Assembly (NCBI GenBank): GCA_949987565.1
Contig: OX465109.1
Span: forward strand, 13,223,400-13,287,399
Direction of reading: 5' to 3'
Source: Luidia sarsii
Lineage: Eukaryota > Echinodermata > Asteroidea > Paxillosida > Luidiidae
Length of the DNA: 64,000 nt
Below are positions 55,446 to 64,000 of this stretch, in pieces. The translations under genes were made by a program, and so were the position numbers. The notes beneath the pieces were generated by a model. The model saw only the letters and a list, made by a program, of their open reading frames with translations, did not search any database and was not told where the DNA came from. The stretch's first letter is position 1. Each line of letters opens with the position of its first letter.

Positions 55446-56108
55446 TGTGGTTTATTCTCACCATACCATAATCCTGCAATTAATAGATTTTCTTTAAGGA
55501 AACGTTTTTTGGGAGCTAATTCATTAATTGCAAAATACACTGGCCACATTGAAACGCGAGAAGACTTGAAAAAAGAGATTTCACTTTTTAAACAGAAAGT
55601 TTTCTGGAGAGGACAGTGTCTTGTAAATGCCACCATCGTAATTATCTTCAAAATTGCCCTGGTTTTCTTCTTCCTTTGAAATCTATAATTGAGGCCTTCA
55701 CAGAATTCTTCTTGTTGAAATAAATTCTTGAGCTGGAGGAACAATGGTATTTCAATGAAGTAAGAAACAGATTTCAGATAATTTTCACTAGCATTTGCAC
55801 ATGATGGGCATTTGTCCATCGTCTGATCACATCACTTAGAAGGAAGTAGGCCTAACATTTGGCACAAAATCTGTAAATGTGAGAGGCATAGACAAGTTAG
55901 AGAAGTATTGGAGAAAGAGATGAAGTGAAGTCTTACACAGATTTGGTTGTTGATAGTGAACAGCTACAAGGGTCAGTAAATCAGCAAGGCAACTTCCAGT
56001 CAAGGTATGTCTTAGTACAAGAGTAAGAATGAGTAACATGGTTTCAGCCAATGTGATTGGTTTGCCATCATACAGTAAACGATCGTCACACTCTTCATCA
56101 GCAAACAC
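55446..56108 (-). pseudogene. tnp2-like transposase pseudogene copy 2, N-terminal part
   Basis: Exon-like pieces 56108-55836 (GKPITLAETMLLILTLVLRH) and 55819-55446 (CPSCANA...LNYRFQRKK, then FKSSRVSMWPVYFAINEL and GLWYGENKPHV) give the family's N-terminal half. Compared with copy 1 it lacks about 45 nt that encode the NISFMWYTD segment, joining EISF directly to FKSSRV. It is interrupted at KPHV by the 2.4 kb insertion. Confidence 0.75.
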
Positions 56109-57561
56109 GTCGTCTTCTTATGATGAAATGTTAGGGTCATTGTTCCATTTTGTGTAATTCTGTAGCGTTGTACCATTCAGACGATACACTGTACACGTAC
56201 ATGTAGGTCCTCAACATGTTCGTCAGCATCATACCATGTTGTGTCGGTAGTGCTCTCCTCATCTTCATTGTAGGGGGCCTCCCATACCTCAGGATCCAGT
56301 GGACTGCCACTTGTTTGGTTCCCACTGGGGGTGGGGTCTAGCATGTCCAAGTACTTGTGATTACATCACAGATATGCAAACTGCCAAATGGCAACTTTGC
56401 CTCTGCATTGCTGTTGCCCTTCCAGCCAGATTTGCCAGCCCAATTGTAATGAAGAGTTATCTCGTGGCTCAGTGCATTCGTCATTATGCGCTTTACTGTC
56501 TCCTTTACAGTGTTTCCCCCAACTGATGTGAAGCAGTTGACCTAAAAATAAAATGAACAAGTTCATGAACAGCCATAGATTTAGTGATTAGGTTTTTGTA
56601 CTTAGCAGTAAGCCATACAGGAATTTTATTGAACAGTTTTACTGTTTGAAACAACCCTCATGTATTTTTATGATAGGTGCCTTTGTCAAGCCGTTGTAAA
56701 CCAATCGCTAATAATATACAGATTACAGATAGACGAGCACCAATTGTGTGATATATGCTGAACTTGACATGTCCCTCCATCATTGTTTAATTTCAGCAGA
56801 CAAGCTAATATTAAATACAGTACCAAGTAATATTATTCCGATTGTTATAACAGTACTTAAGAATACATTAATCACAGCTACACTGTACACAAAACTGAGA
56901 ACAAGAGGGATTGACAATGGTTATACATGTAAATGTACAATAAACCTTTATACTGGAACATGTTGGTGGGGGCACGCTGATATCTAAGATTCAAAAAGGC
57001 GCTTAATACCAAGGGCCTGATTAGACTTGGTAATTGCATCAGCAAGTACTTCTATGATGATCCGCTTTCTGAAAACCTTGCTGTGCTCTTCCCTGCGCAC
57101 CACATCGTTGTCCACGATCGTCAATGTGACCGTATGCTCCCGGATCATGGCAACTGTCTCCACCTTTGCCTTCTTGGTGTCCTCCATCTGCAGCTGTTCG
57201 CACTGCCCAGCTCAAAGACGTGCTCTCCGAATCTCTCGAGTCGTTGCACTTGTCATCGTCGCTCTCTTGTGTATCATGGCGATCATTCTCTTAGGCTTTC
57301 CAGTGAGTGCCTGCTGGTACTTCCGCTGGTGGGTCGGCCAATAGGTCAGGTCTCAGAGGGGAGATAGAGAACAAAATGATGGCAGGGGACATCAGTGCCT
57401 CTGGGGCCACAGGGGGCTCTTTGGAGGTCTCTGTGATTACCTCCCTCCCAGCCTCTGACAGGGCTTGGGGTGTGTGCCTGGAGTGGGCTTCCATCTCCTT
57501 AGCTGCAGGGCTTGTCACTGCAGACCTCTCCTTCTGCCACTCCTGCTTGCTTACACTCACT
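55589..57561. repeat. 2 kb duplicated block, copy 2
   Basis: Same orientation and nearly the same sequence as 24841-26845, including introns and the short ORFs 56366-56566, 56984-57187 and 57307-57585. The match ends near 57561 (ttacactcact), after which copy 1 continues into a BEN-like exon and copy 2 into unrelated AT-rich sequence. Confidence 0.92.
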
Positions 57562-57949
57562 ACGGGTGCCCATTCACCACAATAAGGTCTTACAAGTTTC
57601 AGTATGAACAGCACATCATTCTAAAATCTGAAACTGGGTTTGACTGTAACTCAGCTTTTCTTTCACATTGTGTTTCTTTAACTTTGGCACGTCAAGTCTA
57701 CATATTCAACAAGATATTTGCTGTACAGTGGAAACTGTAATCATTCGCAATAAAAATTATGACAATATCTGATTTGAACAAACGAAGCATTTGATTTGAA
57801 TAAATATTTAATATTTCTGAAATGTATAAATACTGTATGAATGTCATGAATTAGTGAAATGGCTCAGTAAAGAAACTTTCTGATATGTGCAATGTAAACT
57901 GAATCCTGCATTTACCATTCACTTGCTAAGTTCTTTTCAAAGTCCTTTT

Positions 57950-59010
57950 TCTCCTTTGCGAGATCTTTCATATTGTTTCTTCTTCTCAAGATAAAGTTTC
58001 AAAACAGCACAGAGTCTGATCTCAATCGAGAAATTTACAAATGTTCGGAGCAGTCCTTCACTATTTGCTAATTCATCTCCACGAAGGGCATCCAACATGT
58101 TATTTACATACACATTTGAAATGAGTTTTTCTATAATACGTCCTTGATGGACTTGGAACGATCTTCCACAAGGAAGTTGTCAGACAGGTGTTTCCGTGTT
58201 TGTGCTTCCATTGCCTGAAACAATCTGAAGCAGGTGTCGTTGACAATAAACAACCAACCACGATTTTGGAGTCTGGTCCACTCATTGGTGTATTACACTG
58301 CGTTCACACTTGATCCCGCAAGGAGGATCAGATCCCGCAAGGGCGATCAAAGGGCGATCAAAGGGCGATCAACGCAAGTGTGAACGCTTGCGCGATCAGG
58401 ATCAGATCCCGGGATCTGATCCTCCTTTTGGGAATGATCAGACCCGGGTCTGATTCCGCATGCGAGATCAACATGCAAGTGTGGACGCAATGCGGGGTCT
58501 GATCCTGCGGTATACAGCGACCACATCTGGTTCATGCCTGGAAAAACGCGCGAAAACAAGACTTTGTGTACATGTATGTGTTTATGTGTTTCGCGCGTCA
58601 TGGCCGTGCTGACGTTCTACTGTGCATAACTAGTGACCTACGTGGATAACCTTTGGAGAGCGTTTCCGCTGCTCAATGTGCGATCAATGCAGGATCAAGA
58701 TCCAGTGTGAACGCAGCACTGCATCAGATCCTATGTGACCGCAGGATCTGATCCTCCTTGTGGGATCAAGTGTAAACGCAGTGTTACAAAAAGGAGTCCA
58801 CATCTGTATGGTCTTCTTTGACCTACAATTTTTCCAGGAATACAACATACTGTTTTGCTGCGTCTGACGACATATTTCTGTACTTCTTCATGAGGGCATA
58901 TGGTATGAACCCTGCAATATATCGTAACACTTCTTGGTCATGAGTTGTGTATTCCTGTTCTTGTTTACTTGATTTCTTATCTGTTGGGATAATGTTCCTC
59001 CTTTGTACAA
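57950..59010 (-). pseudogene. Transposase C-terminal fragment of unknown family, split by a MITE
   Basis: On the - strand the first part (59010-58787) contains QEVLRYIAGFIPYALMKKY. After the MITE the second part (58292-57950) reads TNEWTRLQNRGWLFIVND, EAQTRKHLSDNF and FVNFSIEIRLCAVLKLYL. The two halves are contiguous when the MITE and one TTA are removed. IAG-...-NRGGLF order is familiar from uncharacterised animal DNA transposases. Stops are present near 58787 and 58830. Confidence 0.6.
58296..58783. mobile_element. 488-bp MITE with 40-bp inverted ends and TTA duplication
   Basis: Ends CACTGCGTTCACACTTGATC (58296) and its near complement (to 58783) match over about 40 bp with two differences. 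TTA flanks both sides (58293-58295 and 58784-58786). A TTA (TWA) 3-bp duplication is typical of PIF/Harbinger. The interior is filled with ggatctgatcc-like palindromes and gcgatcaa repeats, and it has no ORF of note. Confidence 0.9.
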
Positions 59011-59144
59011 CAATCTCAAGAAATTACATGAGGTACATGTAATCTAATACCTTTCCGAAGAGCATCATTTACCACTCTTAATTGCTTCACATCCTGTTTC
59101 ATTCGTTCACATTCACCACATTCACTTGCACCCTTACAGAAATG

Positions 59145-59620
59145 TCTGCAAGCTTGCGGCAAGCTTGTCTACAAGCTTGCAGCAAGCTTGTCTGCAAGCT
59201 TGCAAGGTTCCAAATATATGTAAATTAGGGCAAGCTTGCCGCAAGCTTGCAGACAAGCTTGCTGACAAGCTCAGTAGCAAGCTTGCAGTTACGCGTGCCA
59301 GCAAGCTTGCGGCAAGCTTGCTGGCACGCTTACAAGGTTCCAAATACCGGTATGTAAATTAGGGCAAGCTTGCAGACAACCTCAGTAGCAAGTTTTCAGT
59401 TAAGTGTGCCAGCAAGCTTGCGGCAAGCTTGCTTGCTGGCACGCTTGCCTGCACGCTTACAAGGTTCCAAATACCGGCCAGCTAGTAAATTAGGGCAAGC
59501 TTGCGGCAAGCTTACAGGCAAGCTTGCAGACAAGCTCAGTAGCAAGTTTGCAATTAAGTGTGCCAGCAAGCTTGCAGACTATTAAGCTCACTATACATAG
59601 CTTGCGGCAAGCTTGCAGCA
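59145..59620. repeat. gcaagcttgc palindrome array with about 128-bp higher-order units
   Basis: Dozens of aagcttgc/gcaagctt words occur. Three larger units each contain caaggttccaaata, gtaaattagggcaagc and gtgccagcaagcttgc in that order (starting near 59205, 59333 and 59460). The array lies directly upstream, in transcription sense, of the transposase fragment at 57950-59010. Confidence 0.85.
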
Positions 59621-61435
59621 AGGGAGCTGAAAAAACAACAACATTGCAGCCAAATACATGTATGCAGCTAGGGCTGCATATTTGGCTGGAGAAACTGCAT
59701 GTTACAAATGTATGCAACAAATGACATGTATATTGTAATGAAACGAAGGGGCAATTTTGTCAATATCAATTTTCTGAAGAATAATTTATTGATTTTTGTT
59801 CATTTAAGGGGAGAGTGGCCACACACAGGAAAAGCTGGAAACAACTGGCAACAAATTTGAAAAGTTCCACTAATTTTAGACAATGAAGGTGTACAAAAAA
59901 GGTTCAGAATAAAAATCTACACACACGGCTATAATTAGTTTCAAGAAAATAAATTGCACACACCTATTTTAATCTTCAGCGAAAATTACTTTAAACATGC
60001 AAACTGCAAAGTTTAAAAAAAATACAATTTTAGATAAGACTTTAAGCTATTCATGGTGGAAGTACTATACATGTAGAAGGTAAGGTTTGCGGTAACACCA
60101 TGTACGCAAAAGAAATCTCTCTAATTGAGTGTGTGGTTCTGAGAAGGACCGGTGGAGAACACTTGATGTTCCAAACTTCATCTTCTGTTCGTCTTCCAGT
60201 CATCCTCCTGAAGATGAACAGAGCATACTGTTTGGAACGTCAAGTGTTTACCACCGGTTCTTCTTAGAACCGCACACTCATATAAGAGAGATTTCTTTCG
60301 TGTACATGGTGTTACCACAAACCTTACCTCTTAAAAAATGTTTTGCATGGAGACTGAAAAGAATAACTTTAAATACAAAATCACATAAATTTCACGAGAA
60401 ATTTAACAAAGAATAAATAACCCTGAAGATTTAAAGGTTTCAACAGTTACTGGTAGTTAGAAAGTGAATGTAACCCCCTAGGATGTGTGAATTTGGAAAA
60501 TTATATTAAATTAGAGGATTGAGGATAAGGACAAAACAGATACATGTACACGGAGGAAGGGGGGAGAGAGTGAATAGGACACGGATGAGAAACAAAGGAC
60601 AAAGAGTAAAGCTGGTAGGAAGAGATTGCAGTTTGCAACATATTCGTATATCACCTTAGGATTGAGGATAGTTAGAATAGGCAGAATAGGTTAAAAACCT
60701 CAAAGTTGCTTGGCCTGTTTCTTTTTAAGAGCCCGTCTTGTTGTTGCACATTTCTGATTTATTTTCTCGTTGAAATCCCTCGGGGAGAAACAGGGCTGGC
60801 CGCTTGGCAAGCGGAATCTTCGAAGGACACATTCTGGACAACAGGGGGAAAAAGTTAGGACATTTTTAAATGAAATGCATGCACGGAATACATGTTTCCT
60901 TTTGATATTTTCTTTTCAAAAATACTTCCTTCTCCTTGGGCTCTATCCTGTAACAAATGAGGGCAGTTTCAGCGTATGTGTATGCTTAATTGGCATAACA
61001 TCTTATGTTTGCAGTGGGCATAAAGTCTGGTTTTCCGGATCAAAAGATCGTTTTCTGACAAACCTAAGATTTTAAAATTTAGTGGGCCTGACGTTTTGAT
61101 CCTAGCAGGAACTTTCTCAAAGGCAGAGAAGGCACAAAAAGGCACAAAACCTAAGATTTGTTGGAAAATAAATGTGCCATGGCCTCATGGAATAGTCCAC
61201 CAACCCAACATCTCAGTGCTACTGAAATGATTAATGGGCCTAATAAGCAAGGTTAATAATTTTGGTTTAGCACCTAAACCAAAACTTATAATTTTTTTCC
61301 CCTGGTGGGTACCCTTTCTTTAGCTGCAAATTACCTTTCAACTGGATTTTACATGGTGGCTTTGCAATTTTGGCTTAGGTGCACTCATTATGAAAAGATG
61401 AGATGAAAACACAAAGTGAAAAACAACAAACAATT
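59621..61435. other. AT-rich stretch without recognised gene
   Basis: Apart from the foldback at 60079-60328 I see nothing supported. ORFs at 60129-60416 and 60770-61075 carry no known motif. Confidence 0.35.
60079..60328. repeat. Foldback with two arms of about 98 bp
   Basis: Left arm 60079-60176 (from ggtaaggtttg to ccaaac) and right arm 60230-60328 are inverted copies with a few mismatches, separated by a 53-bp loop (tcatcttctgttcg...). The right junction carries ctgaagatgaacag...ctgtttggaacgtc, which resembles the hammerhead-like words at 2331 but lacks a proper GAAAC. Confidence 0.85.
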
Positions 61436-62250
61436 AAACGAGAAATATATGTCTGTTGTGAAACAGAGCATAGAGCTTTTCCGCTTCTGTTTTTAACAAG
61501 TCATAGAATAGCCCCATTCCTACTCCAAAACGCATGTACATATTTTGTGCACAAAGCCTATGGGACTTGAGTGTGGTATTCAAAAATTCATAATAATTAT
61601 AAACAATGGTCCTTTGGTTCCAAACTTTAGATTTGGAATGTCTATTACGATAGCTAACTACATACCAAATTTTGAGATGATCGGCCAATGCCTTATATGT
61701 GTTTTAAAATCACACGTTTCGATGACGTCATGATTGCGTAGTGACATTTTGGCTCCGGAAGGTGTTTCTAAACCATGTCCCCAATAGATATCAAAGAAAA
61801 AATTTAAAAAATCTTGCTCCGTTTGCCAAATATGCTCATTTCAATGTGAAAATCTGAAAAGTTCATGACCTCATAAATATTCATGAGATGACGTCACGGT
61901 CAATTGATGGCAATTTTTGGATACACCTTTTCCCAACTTAGATACAGTGCAAAGTTGAAACCAAACGAACTTGTACTTTTGCTTTTAATGGATTTTGAAA
62001 TTTGCCCCTTTTAAGCAATGTCACATGACACGTGATGACGTCATGATGATATCAAGGTGTTTAGGATCAATTTCAGCATGGGCTTTATGCATTTGCCACG
62101 TTTGAAAAAAATCCAAGTGTGTTCAATTACCAAAGTCGTGCTTACAAAACCCCTGTGCATTGTCTATGGGCTTTTGGGGAGAAGAAGAAGAAAAAAAAAT
62201 CAGAACAAAAGATAGCTTTTCCGCTTCCCTGGAAGCGGCGGAAAAGCTAA
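61436..62250 (-). mobile_element. 0.8 kb interspersed repeat, copy B
   Basis: Inverse orientation of copy A (5467-6266). It ends at 62214-62250 with the same hairpin (agcttttccgcttcc...gcggaaaagct). A stretch of about 85 codons with the reading YNYYEFLNTTL and MRFGVGMGLFYDLLKT is open in both copies, although they differ by several bases and a 6-nt indel. Confidence 0.8.
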
Positions 62251-62343
62251 TTAGGCAGTCTCTGTTGTCCTTACTTTGGTCATAGTTGTATGTGCTAAGG
62301 GGTGCCATATGCTGAAATATCAACAACAACAACAACAAAATAC

Positions 62344-62569
62344 CTTTGATTTCATTGAGCTTTTCAGGATCCAGAGATGTAGTTGCTTGTTCACTGTTGT
62401 GGGCTTGACAAAGGCCACATGCCTTGCCGTTGGCCAAGCGCTCATCATCAAAGACAAGAGTTAGGAGGGCAAACAAGAGAGCTTCCTTGTTTGTGCCTTT
62501 GGTGAAGGCCAGGCTCTTCTCTCTAGCAGAGAGCAGAGGGACGCCGTTAGTGTAGAGTGGTGTTAAGGA
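62344..62569 (-). CDS. BEN-domain-like exon
   Basis: Between an acceptor (tgtatttcacag, AG at 62571-62570) and a donor (ATCAAAG|GTATTT, GT at 62343-62342) the - strand encodes 75 residues: LLSAREKSLAFTKGTNKEAL, then LLTLVFDDERLANG and LDPEKLNEIKG. The spacing of a helical segment, an LVF block and a terminal LDPxK fits the BEN domain. BEN exons also accompany the tnp2-like block at 24.8-27.2 kb, so this may be a second relic of such a transposon gene. Confidence 0.55.
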
Positions 62570-62984
62570 CTGTGAAATACAAAAATCAAAGAAATGGATC
62601 AGACAAAAGAACACCTTTTCTGGCATGTCTGAAAGCCCCTGCTTCAACTTTTCCTTACTTTATTTACCTGCTAAAAAAAAAAAAAAAAATTAAAAAAGAA
62701 GGAAAGTTATGGGCCAAACATTAAAGAGAATTCATTGCTATTATTTAATGATCTTGATTTAATCTTGGAGTAAAGGATTTTCAAGACTCCAATTTGAGTA
62801 TGTGGAAATCAGTGAGATTTCAATCAAATGGATAACACGTGTCCATGAACACCTGCCGTAAAATATAAAACCAAGATCAGCAAAAAATGGTTCACTCTTG
62901 GCCACATGTACTTTAGAACAGTTAAGAATGTCACACGTGGATCGAGACAGGAGCTGGGGGTTCAACACACCCCCCTCCCCATTT

Positions 62985-63305
62985 TTTGTGCAAGCTTGCC
63001 TCAAAACTGTGCAAGCTTTGCAAGCTTGCGGCAAGCTCCACATTCTGTGTGCAAGCTTGCCTCAAAACTGTGCAAGCTTTGCAAGCTTGCGGCAAGCTCC
63101 ACATTCTGTGTGCAAGCTTGCCTCAAACTGTGCAAGCATTGCAAGCTTGCGGCAAGCTTGCGGCAAGCTTGCAATGCTTGTAATTTGCTTGCAGCTAGAG
63201 CAGCTAGATTGCGTGCACCTGCGCAATCTCATACAAGCTTTCGGCAACCTTTGCAAGCAAGTTATCAGCTTAATACGAGCTTGCGGCAAGCTTGCGGCAA
63301 GCTTA
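62985..63305. repeat. gcaagcttgc palindrome array 3
   Basis: It starts with three direct repeats of about 58 bp (tgtgcaagcttgcctcaaaa...ctccacattctg) at 62988, 63048 and 63107, then runs of gcggcaagcttgc. ORFs rich in Ala, Cys, Lys and Leu on both strands reflect the repeat. Confidence 0.85.
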
Positions 63306-64000
63306 CTTTTCTATAAGGGCATGCCTTTTCTCCACTTGCTTGTGCTTTAGCCTCTTGATAATGCCTTCGGCACCATCACGTTTGGCCCGGGTCTGCAGTA
63401 CCTTTTGAGTAATCCTCAAAATGAGGATAGTTCATGCAGTAAACAAAATATAACTACTTCTTTTTTTCATGTGAACACAGTCACATACTGTTGTGAAAAA
63501 ATGGCAATTACCGGTAAATTGATTCAATTTTAATAGCAAGAATGATACAATGTACCGATACATGTGTATGTCCTACAAGTTTTATGCTTCTAGAATAAGT
63601 GATTAAAATTACATTGCTTTTCTTTTCAGTATAGTATTCATTCACACTGTTTGACTGTAATTTAACATGTCACGTATTTCACAATGCTGACTTCAAATAA
63701 CATTGGAAAACTATGTGAGCATTTTGACAGACACCTTTTCATAAAATTTAAGAACATTCCTGTACCAGTTTTACGGCAGTTTGAACATTCTAGCATTCCT
63801 ACTAAAAAGTTACGGTAACCCCCACAAATTGCCATCTGAACTTTTTGATGTTCCTTGCCTAAAATTAGAAACATAAAAGTCCTTAGCGATCAATTATCTT
63901 ACCCTTTTATGAAGATTGTTACCATGAAATGTACCGTCTTGTCTATACTCAATTATACAAAACAAGTCTTAAACACAAGACATAATATTGGCGGTAGCAA
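63306..64000. other. Right window edge, nothing recognised
   Basis: The sequence is AT-rich. No exon with a known domain was recognised; a gene could continue beyond the edge. Confidence 0.35.

Noticed and set aside
60211..60245. Second hammerhead-like motif (ctgaagatgaacag...ggaacgtc)
   Set aside because: The GAAAC core is replaced by GGAAC and the closing pair is missing, so it is only reminiscent of the motif at 2331.
62985..63350. Ala/Cys/Lys/Leu-rich ORFs on both strands
   Set aside because: They are translations of the gcaagcttgc arrays; the same composition appears at 59126-59724.

Overview
This is a 64 kb stretch of an animal nuclear genome. Genes are split by GT/AG introns, there are large minisatellites, and about half of the window is transposable elements of metazoan families (Penelope-like, Ty3/gypsy, BEL, Ngaro-type tyrosine-recombinase, piggyBac, hAT-like, CACTA/EnSpm-like). 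The palindromic word acatgtac is scattered everywhere. Together these suggest a marine invertebrate, perhaps a lancelet or echinoderm; that guess is inference only.

Region 1 (1-16 kb) holds the only ordinary host gene I recognise: the last six coding exons of an FBXL4-like F-box/leucine-rich-repeat gene on the + strand (5086-14206, stop at 14204-14206). Its introns are inflated by a Penelope-like remnant, a 0.8 kb interspersed repeat, 2.7 kb of CTG/TTG-rich satellite, a small hAT-like element with a perfect 8-bp target duplication, and 14-bp and 26-bp minisatellites.

Region 2 (16.8-27 kb) is decayed mobile DNA: a BEL pol fragment, a piggyBac element with both ends and TTAA duplications (18590-21023), a gypsy gag fragment, and the first of two near-identical 2 kb blocks (24841-26845, repeated at 55589-57561) from a tnp2-like transposon.

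Region 3 (27.4-46.7 kb) is one broken gypsy element on the - strand that has taken three separate DNA-transposon insertions: 28639-31350, 31366-42314 and 42517-44345. The middle one is the most interesting object in the window. It is a 10.9 kb CACTA/EnSpm-like element with matching inverted ends, a TA target duplication and dense GTGCT/AGCAC subterminal motifs. It carries two uninterrupted genes: an 826-residue C2H2/tnp2-like protein and an eight-exon gene for a 536-residue protein. The second gene is preceded by a 53-codon ORF that overlaps its start as ATGA.

Region 4 (46.7-57.6 kb) is a second tnp2-like pseudogene on the - strand. It is interrupted by a nearly intact Ngaro-type retrotransposon (about 47.12-52.69 kb; gag, RT-RNase H, tyrosine recombinase, SGNH hydrolase) and by a 2.4 kb insertion with CGACA duplications (53041-55440).

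Region 5 (57.6-64 kb) contains a transposase fragment split by a 488-bp MITE, two arrays built on the palindrome gcaagcttgc, a 250-bp foldback, a BEN-like exon and the second copy of the 0.8 kb repeat. No rRNA, CRISPR array or convincing functional tRNA gene was seen.
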